Positions 19,340-31,219 of a stretch of DNA of 64,000 nucleotides are shown piece by piece. Within the stretch, counting starts at the first letter, position 1. Every line of letters starts with the position of its first letter. The DNA is from Adiantum capillus-veneris (taxonomy: Eukaryota; Streptophyta; Polypodiopsida; Polypodiales; Pteridaceae), in NCBI GenBank assembly GCA_014529385.2, contig CM043958.1, forward strand, positions 88,615,025-88,679,024. Direction: 5' to 3'. Both the position numbers and the translations under genes were made by a program. Below the pieces are notes generated by a model. It was not told the DNA's origin. It saw nothing but the letters and a program-made list of their open reading frames with translations, and did not search any database.

Positions 19340-21560
19340 AGATAAGATAATTATCCGAGCTATGTTAAACTTTCAATATGCTAGAAAAACTATCTTTTAA
19401 TTTTTTGAATAATTTTGGTAATTATTTAAGCAGAATTACACTGTTTTTAAGAGAAAACTAAAGGAGAAAATGATCAAATGAATCCAAAAAGCTTTGAGAT
19501 AATTATCAGAAATAAAGCTTTGAGATAATTTTCTGTTGAGATTACTTTTATCCGTGATAATTATCTTAACCTCAGATAATTAGTTTAACTACTTATCTCA
19601 ATAGAAAAACATTGTTTTTAAGAAAAAATAAAAGGGAGAAAATAGCAAATTAATCCAAAAAGCTTTGAGATAATTATGAGAGGAAAAATACATCTTAAAA
19701 AATCCGTGATAATTATCTTAACTATAGATAATTAGTTTAACTAATTATCCTAGCAAAAAACACTGTTTTTAAGAGAAAATAAATAGGAAAAAATAGCAAA
19801 CTAATCCAAAAAGATTTGAGATAATTATCAGAGGTAAAAGTCATCTTAAAAACCCATGATAATTATCTTAACTATAGATGATTAGTTTTACTAATTATCC
19901 CAGTATAAAAACACTATTTTTAAGGAAAAATAAAAGGAGGAAAATAGGAAACTTATCCAAAAAGCTTTGAGATAATTATCAGAGGTAAAAGTCATCTTAA
20001 AAAACCCGTGATAATTATCTTAACTACAGATAATTAGTTTAACTAATTATCTCAGTTGAAAAACACTATTTTAAAGAGAAAAAAAGAGAGAAAATATCAA
20101 ATTAATCCAAAAAGCTTTGAGATAACTATCAGAGGTAAAACTCAACTTAAAAAACTCATGATAATTATCTTAACTACGAATAATTAGTTTAACTAATTAT
20201 CTCAGCAGAAAAACATTGTTTTGAAAGGAAAATAAAGAGAGGAAAATAGCAAATAATCCAAAAAGCTTTGAGATAATTATCAGAGGTAAAATTTATCTTA
20301 AGAAACTTGTGATAATTATCTTAACTACAGATAATTAGTTTAACTAATTATCCTAGCAAAAAAACATTGTTTTTATGAGAAATAAAATGGGAAAATAGCA
20401 AACTCATCCAAAAAGCTTTGAGATAATTATCAGAGGTAAAAGCCACCCGTGATAATTTTATTAACTATAGATAATTAGTTTAACTAATTATCTCGCAAGA
20501 AAATACTATTTTTAAAAGAAAAAAAGAGAAAGAATAGCAAATTAATCCAAAAATATTTGAGATAATTATCAGAGGTAAAAGTCATCTTAAAAACCCGTAA
20601 TAATTATCTTAATTATAGATAATTAGTTTAACTAATTATCTCAACAAAAAAACACTATTTTGAAGGGAAAGTAAAAGTGAAAAAGTAGCAAACTAATTCA
20701 AAAATCTTTGAGATAATTATCAGAGGTAAAAATTATCTTTAAAAACTCTTGATAATTATCTTAACTACAAATAATTAGTTTAACTAATTATCTTAGTAGA
20801 AAAACACTGTTTTTAAGAGAAAATAAAAGGAAAAAAATAGCAAACTAATGCAAAAAGCTTTGAGATAATTATCAGAGATAAAAATCACCCTTGATAATTA
20901 TTTTAACTACAAATAATTAGTTTAACTAATTATCTCAGCTAAAAAATACTATTTTTAAAAAACAAAAAGAGAGAAAATAGCAAATTAATCAAAAAGCTTT
21001 GAGATAATTATTAGAGATAAAGCTCATCTTAAAAGACCTGTAATAATTATCTTAACTACAGAAATTTAGTTTAACTAATTATCTCAGTAAAAAAACACTG
21101 TTTTGAAGAAAAAATAAAAGAGAGAAAATAGCAAACTAATAAAACTTTGAGATAATTATCAGAGGTAAAAAATATCTTTAAAAATCTGTGATAATTATCT
21201 TAACTACAAAAAATTAGTTTAACTAATTATCTCAACAAAAAAGATACTATTTTTAAGGAAAAATAAAACGCAAACAATAGCAAACTAATCCAAAAAGCTT
21301 TGAGATAATTATCAGACATAAACCTCATCCTAAGAAATATGTGATAATTATCTTAACTAAAGATAATTAGTTTTACTAATTATCTCAATAGAAAAACACT
21401 ATTTTTATGAGAAAATAAAAAGGGAAAAATAACAAATTAATCCAAAAAGCTTTGAGATAATTACAAGAGTTGAAGCACATCTTAAAAAACCCATGATAGT
21501 TATCTTATCAACAGATAGTTAGTTTAGCTAATTATTTTAACTAATATAAACGGTTTTTTT
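19340..21560 (+). repeat. Tandem array of about 148-bp palindromic units (5' LTR)
   Basis: About 14 units. Each has AAAAAGCTTTGAGATAATTA, then TGATAATTATCTTAACTA, then the near-perfect palindrome GATAATTAGTTTAACTAAT(TATC), and an A-rich spacer. Copy number differs between LTRs of the same element (about 14, 5 and 12). The array lies downstream of the TATA box, so it would be in the transcript. It is very rich in GATAA/TTATC. Confidence 0.9.
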
Positions 21561-22084
21561 GTATAAATTGAGGAAATGAAATTAGTAAATTTATATAATT
21601 ATTCGATAATTACCAGAGATCGAAAATAACTTTTGAAAGTTGGAAAAATTACCTTAGCCCAAATAATTAGTATAACAAATTATCTTCGCCCAATATTATT
21701 TCAACTAGACCATAAATCTAGAAGCAAAATCTATAAATCAATTTTATGATTTAGCCAAAAAATTATTAGAGATATAATATCTCAAACTCCATCTAGGGTA
21801 AATATCTCACTAGCAGATAGGTAACTCATAATTTACTAAGGCCAAAATAGGGTATTTTTGAACATAAATTAAAGAAGAAATTTAGAAAAACAACTCCAAT
21901 AATTATACGATAATTGTGGGAGAATACTAATAGTACCAGAAAGCTACATGAGAAATATCTCATCCAAATATTTAACAAGGATACCTATTTACTCCAAAAA
22001 TGTTTATTTTTGGATAAAAAGGAATAAAAGAGATTATTCATTTAATTCTCTAATCAATTAAGTCCTTTTATAAAGGCTGTCAGT

Positions 22085-22247
22085 ATGGCTCCAAAAAGAA
22101 CCAGAGGAAATACTCTTTCAGATAAAGAGGATAAAATCAACAAAAGAAATAGAGAAACTCATGACCATGAGGCTGGGCCTAGTCATAGGCCTATGGAGAA
22201 AAGTCTGCAGGTGTCAGTGCAGCAGCAAATGGCTGACCAATCAACAG
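22085..22247 (+). CDS. LTR-encoded gag-like N-terminal exon (C 5' LTR)
   Basis: ATG opens MAPKRTRGNTLSDKEDK and goes on through THDHEAGPSHRP to MADQST. The same peptide is encoded in the second C LTR (33508) and, diverged, in solo LTR H (MAPKRARTQGPNDHEAG, 49886 reversed), so it is conserved in LTRs of two families. In C the frame runs to TCAACAG|GTGGAT, a plausible donor; a second candidate is CTGCAG|GTGTCA at 22210. It is probably the first exon of gag, joined by splicing to the gag body after 24260. The exon end is inferred. Confidence 0.5.
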
Positions 22248-23382
22248 GTGGATGTCTATTTTGTTCACTTGAGTCGTTAATTAGGTTAAAGTACATTTAT
22301 AAATTAACATTGCATACGTAAGGACTAGGAAGGATTAACTGGCTGTAAATGGAAGGTGACTTCCAAGAAACCAATGAGCAATGGTTGTAAATAGGAAAGA
22401 AATGATTGGGCTACGACTGATTGATCCAGGAAAGAAATGTTTGGTCATCCTTAAGAAAGCTTGTGTCAAGACACCTCTGATTCCTTAGAATATTTTACTC
22501 CAGGTAATGAGTAATGATGGCTACTCCACCATGGATGAGTCGATTTCCTTAGTGCGCGTGGAGTCTTTAGCCGTGCTTGTTTGTGCTTATGGATATTACT
22601 TAGGATATCGAGTTTATCCTAGAGGAACCGCCCGGTTGTATGGGCGATTGGTTGGCGTATGGACGCCCAGGCTATGGGTGATAGCTTTTTCCATCCCAGT
22701 TTTTATAAATAAGGAATGGGTGCCGTTTTTCCACCCTGTATATGTGGTCTTGAGACAAGCCAGTATTGGTCAGAGTTACTCCAAAATGACAGTACCTTGT
22801 CTTAAGTTTAAAGATATCTGTTTGCTAAAAGAATGTTTTCAATATTGTTTTCAAGGGCTGTGTTAATGAAATTCAATTATGAAAGTTAAAAGAAATCATT
22901 ATTTTAATTGTGACAAGAATGTGGTAGTAATTAAATAACAAAGCAACATGTGTGAGTGCGAGGTGGTAAGTGGGGATTGACTAAGGTTGTCAATCATGGA
23001 TTGGTGGACTTGATTAGTCAGGTAACTATCCATTCCCGTGCACTGAAAGCATCTAGAAACTTCTCCACTTGGAAGAGGAGTCCACCAGCGGTTGTGCCCT
23101 CACATATGTTAGGGGGAAAAAAGCGTTGGCTAAGGAAACCTTAATCCGAATGATGGAAGTTATAGGGCCGGAATAGTTTTTTTAAATTCAACAAGTTGTC
23201 TCGTTTCCACTGCGAGAGAGGACTAGGTCTTCTTCTAGGGCTATAAACCTAATCCATTATTAATGGTAACGGTGAATTCCCTAGATTCTTCTTGTTTAGG
23301 GACTTAGATTTTATTAGGCCTAGAGACTTGTCAAGGATCCCATCCCGCTTTTTGGTGTCGGCGGGTTTGGGAACCTCACAAG

Positions 23383-23395
23383 TGGTATCAGAGCA
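23383..23395 (+). other. Primer-binding site of element C
   Basis: TGGTATCAGAGCA, two bases after the LTR end, complementary to initiator tRNA-Met. Confidence 0.9.
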
Positions 23396-24260
23396 TTGTT
23401 TAACAAGGTCCTGACCCTAGAATGAAAAGTTGACAAAATAGGCACAATAAGTTATTTTTTATTTTTTATTATAGTATATTGTGAGATGAGAATTTTCTTA
23501 TCAATACAGGAAAATGTCCGCCAAGCTTACCGAAAGTTTATGATCTTCAAAATCATATTCGAGGCTGCTTGCAACTCCAGTAAATTCTTATTTCGCAAGA
23601 GCATCATGCAATTATTAAACAAAATGTTTTCTACTCCTCCTACATGGGGAATCAGTTGGTCACAGTTTGGCGGAATTTTCTTGATTGATGCGAGATAGAT
23701 AGAAGGTTTGGCACTAAATTTGAAGAGACTCAAATGGGTAGAAACACTTCGGACCATCGAAGTTTTCTTTTTCAGTGGGACTGAAGATCAAGATCAAACT
23801 ATTACTATAGATGGAGTAGAGGTGTCTCAGAATCAGTGGGTATTTGATCAGGTAGCTAAAGTAATATACCGAGGTAGGATCAGACCCATGAGGGTAGTCC
23901 CTAAGTTTAGAGGACCAAAAGATGTTATATTTTTGATCCCTTGTCAGACCCACCAGTGGTTAAGAAGATTTTGGTATAGAGAGTTACATCTTGTATATAG
24001 TATGAGTCCATCTTGTACATAGTATGAGTCAGTGATTGTATTAACTCTTGTATATACCATGGTTTTATGAGAATGACATGCTTTGTGTAATTTAAATTGA
24101 ATGGTTACAGTAATTGTTGGATTTTTGTTTTCATTCAAAGTTCTGAAAGTATATAGATTAGAAAAATTTCATGACAACACAAAATTACATGTTATCACTA
24201 AAAGATCTTCATTAATTAAAAACTCACGGTAATGCAAAAAGCCTTCACACTCCCACCCAG
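23396..24260 (+). other. Element C leader between primer site and gag
   Basis: No convincing coding frame. It ends in TCACACTCCCACCCAG at 24260, a pyrimidine-rich splice-acceptor-like sequence, right where the gag-homologous reading begins (EKKLLLKKVQLPTFKGEG). This fits removal of the leader as an intron from the LTR exon. Confidence 0.45.
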
Positions 24261-25163
24261 GAGAAGAAACTACTACTAAAAAAGGTTCAACTCCCAACTT
24301 TCAAGGGAGAGGGAACCAACTTAGAACGTGGTGCCGAAGCCTGGCTCGATGCCATGGATGATTATTTCTTGGCAGCAAGATCTGCTTCTGAAAATTAGGC
24401 AATGCTAGGAATGTTTCGACTCACTGGAGATGCTAAACTATGGTGGAAACATTACTGTAGAGATAATCCTTCCATTAGTCCATCCTGGGAAAGAATGAAA
24501 CAGGCAATGAAAGAAAGATATCTTCCTCCGGCTCATCAAGCTATTAAAATGAATGAATTTTTTGCCCTCAGACAGTTAGGGCTTAGTTTGGAAGAATACT
24601 ACACCAAATATGTGTCTTTACAGTGTTATGCACTACCAATGACAATGGAACAATAGATTGCTTGTTTCTGCCAGGGCCTAAACAAACCTTTAAGTACTCG
24701 TTTAGAAGCTATGAGACCCACATCTATTCAAGATGCCCTTCTCAGAGCTAAACCGCTTGCTGCTGAAGGAAACCCCCCTGCAAGGAACTATCATAACTAC
24801 AATAGCTTTAGAGGAAGAACAAGGGGAAATTTCAACCAAGGAAATCAATGAAGGTCAGTGACAGCTTCAGCTACTATAGAACAGAATTTTCCAAATATCA
24901 GATGTTATGGATGCAATCGAATGGGGCACTATAGGAGCCGATGCCCGGAGGAGCAAAATCCCCAAGTTGTTGCTGGAACCACTCCTCAGACTCAGATAGG
25001 CCAAGGAAATAATCAAAGAGGTGGAAGAAATAGAGGACGAGGTAGAGGAAGAGGTAGAGGAGCCAGAGCTTATGCTGCAGTAGGAGACCCAACCTTGATG
25101 GATGAAGAAGATGAAAGAGCTACTCTTTTGGCCGCCATTGATAACCTTGGAGCTCGGCAATAG
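24261..25163 (+). pseudogene. Element C gag with zinc knuckle
   Basis: One reading frame with three internal stops (24399, 24654, 24849). The gag core shows PTFKGEGTNLERGAEAWLDA, WWKHYCRDNP, ALRQLGLSLEEYYTKY and ACFCQGLNKPLSTRLEAM. An Arg/Gly-rich stretch and a canonical CCHC knuckle (CYGCNRMGHYRSRC, about 24904) follow, then GRNRGRGRGRGRGARAY. Gag forms the particle that packages element RNA. There is no good ATG at the start, in line with an upstream exon. The stops look like CAG or CGA changed to TAG or TGA. Confidence 0.8.
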
Positions 25164-25530
25164 TATGCTGTCATCCAAACCACTGCAAACAGAGAAGGTG
25201 AAAAATTTGAACTACTTATAGATTGTGGTAGCACACACTCTTTTCTCTCCCCTAAATGCTTAAGGAAACTCAAATTAAACCAATATCCCACCAAGCAATT
25301 AGTGGTAGAACTAGCAAATGGGAAAGAGGTTCTATCTCAATTTACAGCCGGGGAAGTTGAGTTGAACTGGGAGGAACCCTTACTTCATCTTACTTTTGGA
25401 CTCTACCAGTAGGAATCTATGACGGTATTCTAGGAATGGATTGGTTAATCAAAAATCAAGCCCATATTCACTGTGCTCAAGGGAACCTATCCTTCAAAAA
25501 TCACTTAGGTGAATAAACATTAGTACAAGG
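25164..25530 (+). pseudogene. Element C retropepsin
   Basis: Continues in the gag frame after a TAG at 25161. The active-site loop is LLIDCGSTHSFLSP (D-C-G-S for D-T/S-G-S, the form common in plant chromoviruses with a substitution), then the flap region LVVELANGKEV. Near 25385 the frame shifts by one, after which the second hallmark is read: PVGIYDGILGMDWLIKN. Broken by the stop and the shift. Confidence 0.75.
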
Positions 25531-25675
25531 ATCAAATGGGAAGCCTAAAGGCTCATTTAGTTAAATCTAGTCGACTTTTGAAGGGTTACTGAAGGGGCAA
25601 CAGATCTTTGTAGTAAAACTCAATAAGGAGGATGACTCAAAGGACAACACAACTCTAGAATGGCTTAAGGAATTT

Positions 25676-26839
25676 TTGGATATATTTTCGGAAGATCTCT
25701 CAAATTTACCTCCCCTAAGGGACATAGACCACGAAATAGAAACCTTTCCAATTAGTGAACCAATTTCAAAAAGACCCTACAAAATGTCACTCCCTGAAGC
25801 TATTGAATTAAAAGAACAGCTTCGTCAACTTATTGAACAAGGATTCATAAGACCAAGCATTTCACCCTGGGGAGCGCCTGTTCTATTCCAAAAGAAGAAG
25901 GATGGATCTTTACGTATGTGCATCGATTATAGGGGACTTAACCAGGTATCAGTAAAGAATAAGTATCCTATTCCTCGCATCGACGAATTACTTGATAGAT
26001 TACATGGAGCCAAGGTATTCACAAAAATTGATCTCAGATTAGGCTACCATCAAATCCCGATTAAGGAGGCAGATATATATAAAACTGCATTCAACACCCG
26101 ATATGGGTATTATGAGTTCATCGTGATGCCTTTCGGTCTTACGAATGCTCCGGCTACTTTTAATCGTCTCATGCAAGATATATTCAGAGAATATCTGAAT
26201 GATTTTGTGTTGGTATTTTTCGACGATATCTGGGTATACTCCAAATATGAAAAAGAGCATGAAGGCCATGTATGTAAAGTACTTTATCTTCTACGCCAAC
26301 ATCAGTTGTATGCCAAGATGAGTAAATATGTGTTCTTCACGCCCGAAGTTAGCTATCTTGGATTAATAATAAACCCTGAAGGAATCTCTGTAGACCCCGC
26401 AAAGATTAAGGACATAATAGATTGGCCACAACCCAAGATGGTCAGTGAGATTGGAGGATTCTTGGGCATTACAAGATGGTATAGAATCTTCGTCAAAGAT
26501 TATGCAGTTATCGCCGCACCCTTGACGCAGCTACTTAAAAAGACAGCCAAACTTACATGGGAAAAAGAACAAGAGGACTTCTTTCTCAAATTAAAAAAAA
26601 ATCTCACATCAGCCCCCGTACTCAAACTCCCTGACTTCACTCAAGAGTTTGAAGAAGTAACCGATGCCAGCCGCCTTGCTATAGGAGGAGTCTTAAACCA
26701 AGAAGGTAGACCAGTCGCCTTTACTTCTCAAAAATTAAGAATCCATGAGCTGAATTATCCAACTCATGATCTAGAACTCCTAGCCGTCATCCATGCTCTT
26801 AAGCTCTGGAGGCACTATCTTCTAGCAGGAAAGTTTTAG
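25676..26839 (+). CDS. Element C reverse transcriptase and start of RNase H
   Basis: 387 codons open. RT motifs in order: [76 protein letters not shown]; catalytic [27 protein letters not shown]; then the RT-RNase H connection ([19 protein letters not shown]). RNase H begins [18 protein letters not shown] with [19 protein letters not shown] before a TAG (GKF-stop) interrupts it. FFDD has Phe where YxDD has Tyr. The listed ATG is internal to the polyprotein. Confidence 0.85.
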   Translation: MDIFSEDLSNLPPLRDIDHEIETFPISEPISKRPYKMSLPEAIELKEQLRQLIEQGFIRPSISPWGAPVLFQKKKDGSLRMCIDYRGLNQVSVKNKYPIPRIDELLDRLHGAKVFTKIDLRLGYHQIPIKEADIYKTAFNTRYGYYEFIVMPFGLTNAPATFNRLMQDIFREYLNDFVLVFFDDIWVYSKYEKEHEGHVCKVLYLLRQHQLYAKMSKYVFFTPEVSYLGLIINPEGISVDPAKIKDIIDWPQPKMVSEIGGFLGITRWYRIFVKDYAVIAAPLTQLLKKTAKLTWEKEQEDFFLKLKKNLTSAPVLKLPDFTQEFEEVTDASRLAIGGVLNQEGRPVAFTSQKLRIHELNYPTHDLELLAVIHALKLWRHYLLAGKF

Positions 26840-28126
26840 TTAATCACTGATCATCAAAGTCTAAACTGGATTTTTTCACAAGCAACACTCAACATGAGGC
26901 AGCGAAGATGGATAGAACTCTTACAGGAATATGATTTTGAAATAAAATATAAACCAAGAAAGGAGAATGTGGTTGCTGATGTCCTTAGCCGTAAGGTTTT
27001 TCTTGGGGCCATTTCCACAGTCGACAATCCAATCCTAAACAAGGTTAAGGAAGCCTCCCTCGAAGATGAGGATTATCAAAAACTCCTACAGGTTATCAAT
27101 CAACAGGACCTAAAAGAGAAAGAGAAAGACAGAATCAAGGATTATTCACTTGAATATGGGCTTCTCTATTATAAGTACGGGCTTTACATTCCTAAGAATC
27201 CAACATTAAAGGAGCTAATCCTTTATGAAGGACACAACGCTCCAGTCGTCGTCGGCCATCCTGGCTATGCAAAGACCCTTAATGCCATAAGAAAAAGCTA
27301 TTTTTGGCTAGGAATGAAAGGGGATATACTTCGCTACATCAAAAAATGCCTTTCATCAAAGGATTAAGGCTGAACGAGTAATGATGCCAGGAAAACTTCA
27401 ACCTCTTGACATTCCTCAAATGAAGTGGGAACTCATTAGCATGGACTTTGTAATAGGCCTTCCTACCGTTCAAGGGGGTTACGACTCCATTATGGTGGTA
27501 GTGGACATGCTGACTAAAGTGTCTCATTTGATGCCTGTGAAAACAACCTACACTGCATCAGACATAAGCCATTTATTTATCAAAGAGATCTTTAGATTAC
27601 ACAGGCTTCCTAAGAGAATAGTCAGTGACCGGGATGCAAAATTTACTTCAAAATTTTGGAAAGCTTTATTTGAATCTTTAGGTACCCAGCTATGTTTCAG
27701 TACAGCCTATCACCCTTAGACGGACGGCCAGATGGAAAGAGTGAATCAAGTTATTGAAGACATCCTTAGAGCCCACTATAGTAGAGAACCCCGAAAATGG
27801 ATACAATTTCTTCCTCTGGTGGAATTCGCCTATAATTCCTCATTCCATAAAAGCATTGGGATGTCACCATTTAATGCACTTTATGGGCATGAATGTATAT
27901 CACCCCTAAACTTTTCTAACCCCACTACAAGAGTAGAAGCTTCAAAACAAATGTTAGAGGAGTTGGATGCCCAAACCAAAGCCATACGACAGGACATCAA
28001 GCAGCTAAGGACAGCCAAAAACATTACACTGATAAAAAACAGTCTGATTGGTTTTTCAAACAAGGGGATAAAGTATTCCTTAGGGTACGGCCAAAGAGAA
28101 GCAATTTATCCTTGGGAAAATTAAAA
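26840..28126 (+). pseudogene. Element C RNase H end and integrase
   Basis: RNase H resumes with ITDHQSLNWIFSQ and NVVADVLSRKV. Integrase follows: H2C2 region (VVGHPGYAKTLN, then IKKCLSS broken by a frameshift in the second Cys pair near 27355), core with Asp in SMDFVIGLP, Asp in VSDRDAKFTSKFWKA, a TAG at 27718 (AYHP-stop-TDGQ, from CAG) and Glu in DGQMERVNQ, then LVEFAYNSSFHKSIGMSPF. All DDE residues are visible, but the frame is interrupted at least three times. Confidence 0.8.
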
Positions 28127-28475
28127 AAACTAAGGCCTAGATATTGTGGACCTTATGAAGTGATAAAAGTAATCAGTGATAAAGCTTACAAATTAAAGCT
28201 ACCTGAACACCTCAAGGTCCATAATGTATTCCATATCAGTCTTCTAAAACCCTATATTCCAAACCCCAATCACACTCTAGATGACGAACAGATTGTGATG
28301 CAGAAGCAAGGAATTCTTGAACGCCAACTAGATTGTATTCTCGATACTAGGGAAAGAAGTCTGCAAAACAGAGTAAATAGAGAACATTAAGTAAAATGGA
28401 AGGACTACCCCACCGAAGACGCCACATGGGAGGACGAAGTATCACTTCTCAAAGATTTTCCCAAATTCGATTGAG
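28112..28475 (+). pseudogene. Element C integrase tail and chromodomain
   Basis: LRPRYCGPYEVIKVISDKAY and HNVFHISLLKPYIPN form the integrase C-terminal module. GILERQLDCILDTRERSL and, after a TAA at 28388, VKWKDYPTEDATWEDEVSLL form a clear chromodomain (aromatic cage W and Y, then ATWE). In chromoviruses it steers integration to marked chromatin. It ends KFD-stop about 35 bases before the LTR. Confidence 0.8.
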
Positions 28476-28509
28476 ATGAGGACATCTCAATTCCTTAAGT
28501 TGGGGTGAT
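28476..28509 (+). other. Element C 3' end with polypurine tract
   Basis: GAGGACATCTCAATTCCTTA followed by AGTTGGGGTGAT, a short G-rich purine tract abutting the LTR start TGTAAGG at 28510. The same 30 bases recur at 30219-30247 before the next LTR copy. Confidence 0.6.
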
Positions 28510-30217
28510 TGTAAGGTTTTCAGTTTTTGAAACCTTAGAAATTGTACAAAGCTTGATCAAATTAACTTGGTTGTTAAGAACACACTATAGAATGATCCAA
28601 CTATGGAAAATATTGGTATTTTTAGAACCGTAACCAGAGCTTTACTATGGTTAGAATTTTTCAGAACAGAATTTCGATAAAATCTGAAAAAGTTACGGGC
28701 TCTGACAGGTTACACTATGAATTTAATTAGTAAAGGAAAATTGAAAGGTTTCAGTAATTATTACTGCTAAAGACTTTTTATCCTAAAGTTCTAGAAATTA
28801 CAGATATTTCCAAGTGTAATCATTAAAAGTCAGCAAAAAAAGCAGAAATCGATTCTAGAAGCTGGGGGGGGGGTTGTGTGGGGCTGTGATGAACCTGCCC
28901 AAGACAAATTTAGTAGCAAGTGGCACTAGATGGAAGTTGGGGGATTGCTTGAGGTGCCACGACCTGCCAAAAACAGCTTAGGGATCCTGAAAAGCTATAA
29001 ATAGATCCCCCTTCTTCACAAAAAATTAGACTCGAAGCCTTGGCAAATTCTCCCTCATCTAGAGGGATCTCTACTCAAAAATAACTAGAGAGCAAAGCTC
29101 TAGTTGGTTAATAAACGGTAATTAGCACTAACTCTTTTTAATTAGCAGAACTATGTTAATCTATTTATATTTTATTAATTAATTCAATTAATTAAAAATA
29201 TTAAACCTATTTATACTCTAAAATTCTCTCCTAATTCTAAATTCTCTACTGATTATTGAGAATAAGCTTAGGAATACTAATCTAATCAATTATTATATTA
29301 TATTAGGATTGAAATTACTCATTTTAACCATGAATTAAAGATTATTATACTAATTACACTTAGATTAAGATGAGATAATTATCAGAGCTGTGTTAGACTG
29401 TCAATATGCTAGAAAAGTTATATTTTAATTTTTTGAATAATTTTTGTAATTATTTAAGCAGAATTATACTATTTTTAAGAGAAAATTAAAAGAAAAAATA
29501 ATCAAATTAATCCAAAAAGCTTTGAGATAATTATCAGAGGCAAAATACATCTTAAGAAACCCGTGATAATTATCTTAAGCTCAGATAATTATTATAAGTA
29601 TTTATCTTAGTAGAAAAATACCAATTTTAAAAAAAATAAAAGGAATAGCAAACTAATCTAAAAAGCTTTAAGATAACTATCAGAGGTAAAAGTCATCTTA
29701 AGAAATCCGTGATAATTATCTTAACTATAGATAATTAGTTTAACTAATTATCTTAGTAGAAAAATACTATTTTAAAGAAAAAATAAAAAAGAGGAAATAG
29801 CAAATTAATCCAAAAAGCTTTGAGATAATTATCAGAGATAAAACACATCTTAAAAAACCCATGATAATTATCTTAACTACAGATAATTAGTCTAACAAAT
29901 TATCTGAGAAGAAAAACCCTATTTTTAAGAGAAAATTAAAGGAGAAAATAGAAATATAATCCAAAAAGCTTTGAGATAATTATCAGAGGTAAAACTTATT
30001 TTTAAAAACCCATGATAACTATCTTAACTATAGATAATTAGTTTAGCTAATTATCTCAATAGAAAAACACTATTTTTTAAGGAAAAAAAATAAAAAACTA
30101 ATTCAAAAAGCTTTGAGACAATTATCAAAGGTGAAACACATCTTAAAAAACCCATGACAATTATCTTAACTACAGATAATTACTTTAACTAATTATCTTA
30201 CGCTACTTTTAAGGGAA
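28510..30217 (+). repeat. Extra partial C 3' LTR from a 1,738-bp tandem duplication
   Basis: Starts as an intact LTR (TGTAAGGTTTTCAG), with a TATA box at 28996-29003 and about five array units (29490-30205), then breaks off inside the array and rejoins the last 30 bases of the internal region at 30219. Every landmark is displaced by exactly 1,738 bases (28481 to 30219, 28510 to 30248), so this is one tandem duplication, not a separate insertion. Confidence 0.8.
28996..29003 (+). promoter_or_regulatory. TATA box, extra C LTR
   Basis: TATAAATA inside GCTATAAATAGATCCCCCTT, 487 bases into the LTR. The matching box in the next copy is at 30732-30739. Confidence 0.6.
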
Positions 30218-31219
30218 GGACATCTCAATTCCTTAAGTTGGGTTGATTGTAAGGTTTTCAATTTTTGAAACCTTAGAAATTATAGAAAGCCTGATCAAAT
30301 TAACTTGGTGGTTAAGAAAACATTGTAGAATGATCCAACTATGGCAAATATTGGTATTTTTGGAACCGTAACCAGAGCTTTACTATGGTTAGAATTTTTC
30401 AAAACAGAATTCTGATAAAATCTAGAAAAGTTACGGGCTCTGAAAGGTTACACTATGAATTTAATTAGTAAAGTAAAATTGAAAGGTTTCAGTAATTATT
30501 ACTGCTAAAGACTTTTTATCCTAAAGTTCTAGAAATTACAGATATTTCCAAGTTTAATCATTAAAAGTCAAGAAAAATAGTAGATATCAATTCTAGAAAC
30601 TGAGGGGGGTTGTGTGGGGTTGTGATGAACCTGCCCAAGACCAATTTAGTAGCAAGTGGCGCTAGATGGAAGCTGGGGGCTTGCTTGAGGTGCCAAGACC
30701 TGCCAGAAACAACCCAGGGGCCCTGAAAAGCTATAAATAGACCCCCCTTCTTCACAAAAAATTAAACTCGGAGCCTTGGTAAATTCTCTCTCATCTAGAG
30801 GGATCGCTACACAGAAATCACTAGAGAGCAAAGCTCTAGTTGGTTAATCAACGATAATTAGCACTAACCCTTTTTAATTAGCAGAACTATGTTAATCTAT
30901 TTATATTTTCTAATTAATCAATTATTTAAAAAGATTAAACCTATTTATACTCTAAAATTATCTCCTAATTTTAAATTCTCTGCTGATTATTGAGATTAAG
31001 CTTAGGGATACTAATCTAATTAATTATTGTATTACATTAGGATTGAAATTACTCATTTTAATCATAAATCAATGATAATTATACTAATTAAACTTAGATT
31101 AAGAAGAGATAATTATCAGAGTTGTGTTAGACTGTCAATATGCTAAAATAATTATCTTTTAATTTTTTGAATAATTTTTGTAATTATTTAAGCAGAATTA
31201 CATTGTTTTTAAGAGAAAA

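Larger units (their letters stand above)
18489..23380 (+). mobile_element. Element C 5' LTR, about 4.9 kb
   Basis: Begins at GAAACCTTAGAAATTG (intact copies start 19 bases earlier with TGTAAGGTTTTCAG) and ends GGGAACCTCACA, two bases before the primer site. It is laid out as about 0.5 kb U3 with a degraded TATA box, a 2.2-kb palindromic repeat array, a gag-like exon at 22085 and a conserved 0.9-kb end. A 20-base G run (18827-18846) replaces 9 and 6 G in the other copies. Ty3/gypsy LTRs are usually a few hundred bases to about 2 kb, so this is very long. Confidence 0.85.

Noticed and set aside
19340-21560. Regular repeats that could suggest a CRISPR-like array
   Set aside because: Units are about 148 bp, continuous, diverged and lie inside a retrotransposon LTR; there are no short repeats with unique spacers and no cas genes.
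22507-22866. 119-codon frame in the C 5' LTR
   Set aside because: In the region after the presumed splice donor. It is not conserved: 387 bases overlapping it are missing in the other LTR, and related H shares only short non-coding blocks.
24867-25178. Ser-rich minus-strand frame opposite C gag
   Set aside because: Antisense shadow of the Arg/Gly-rich gag tail and zinc knuckle.
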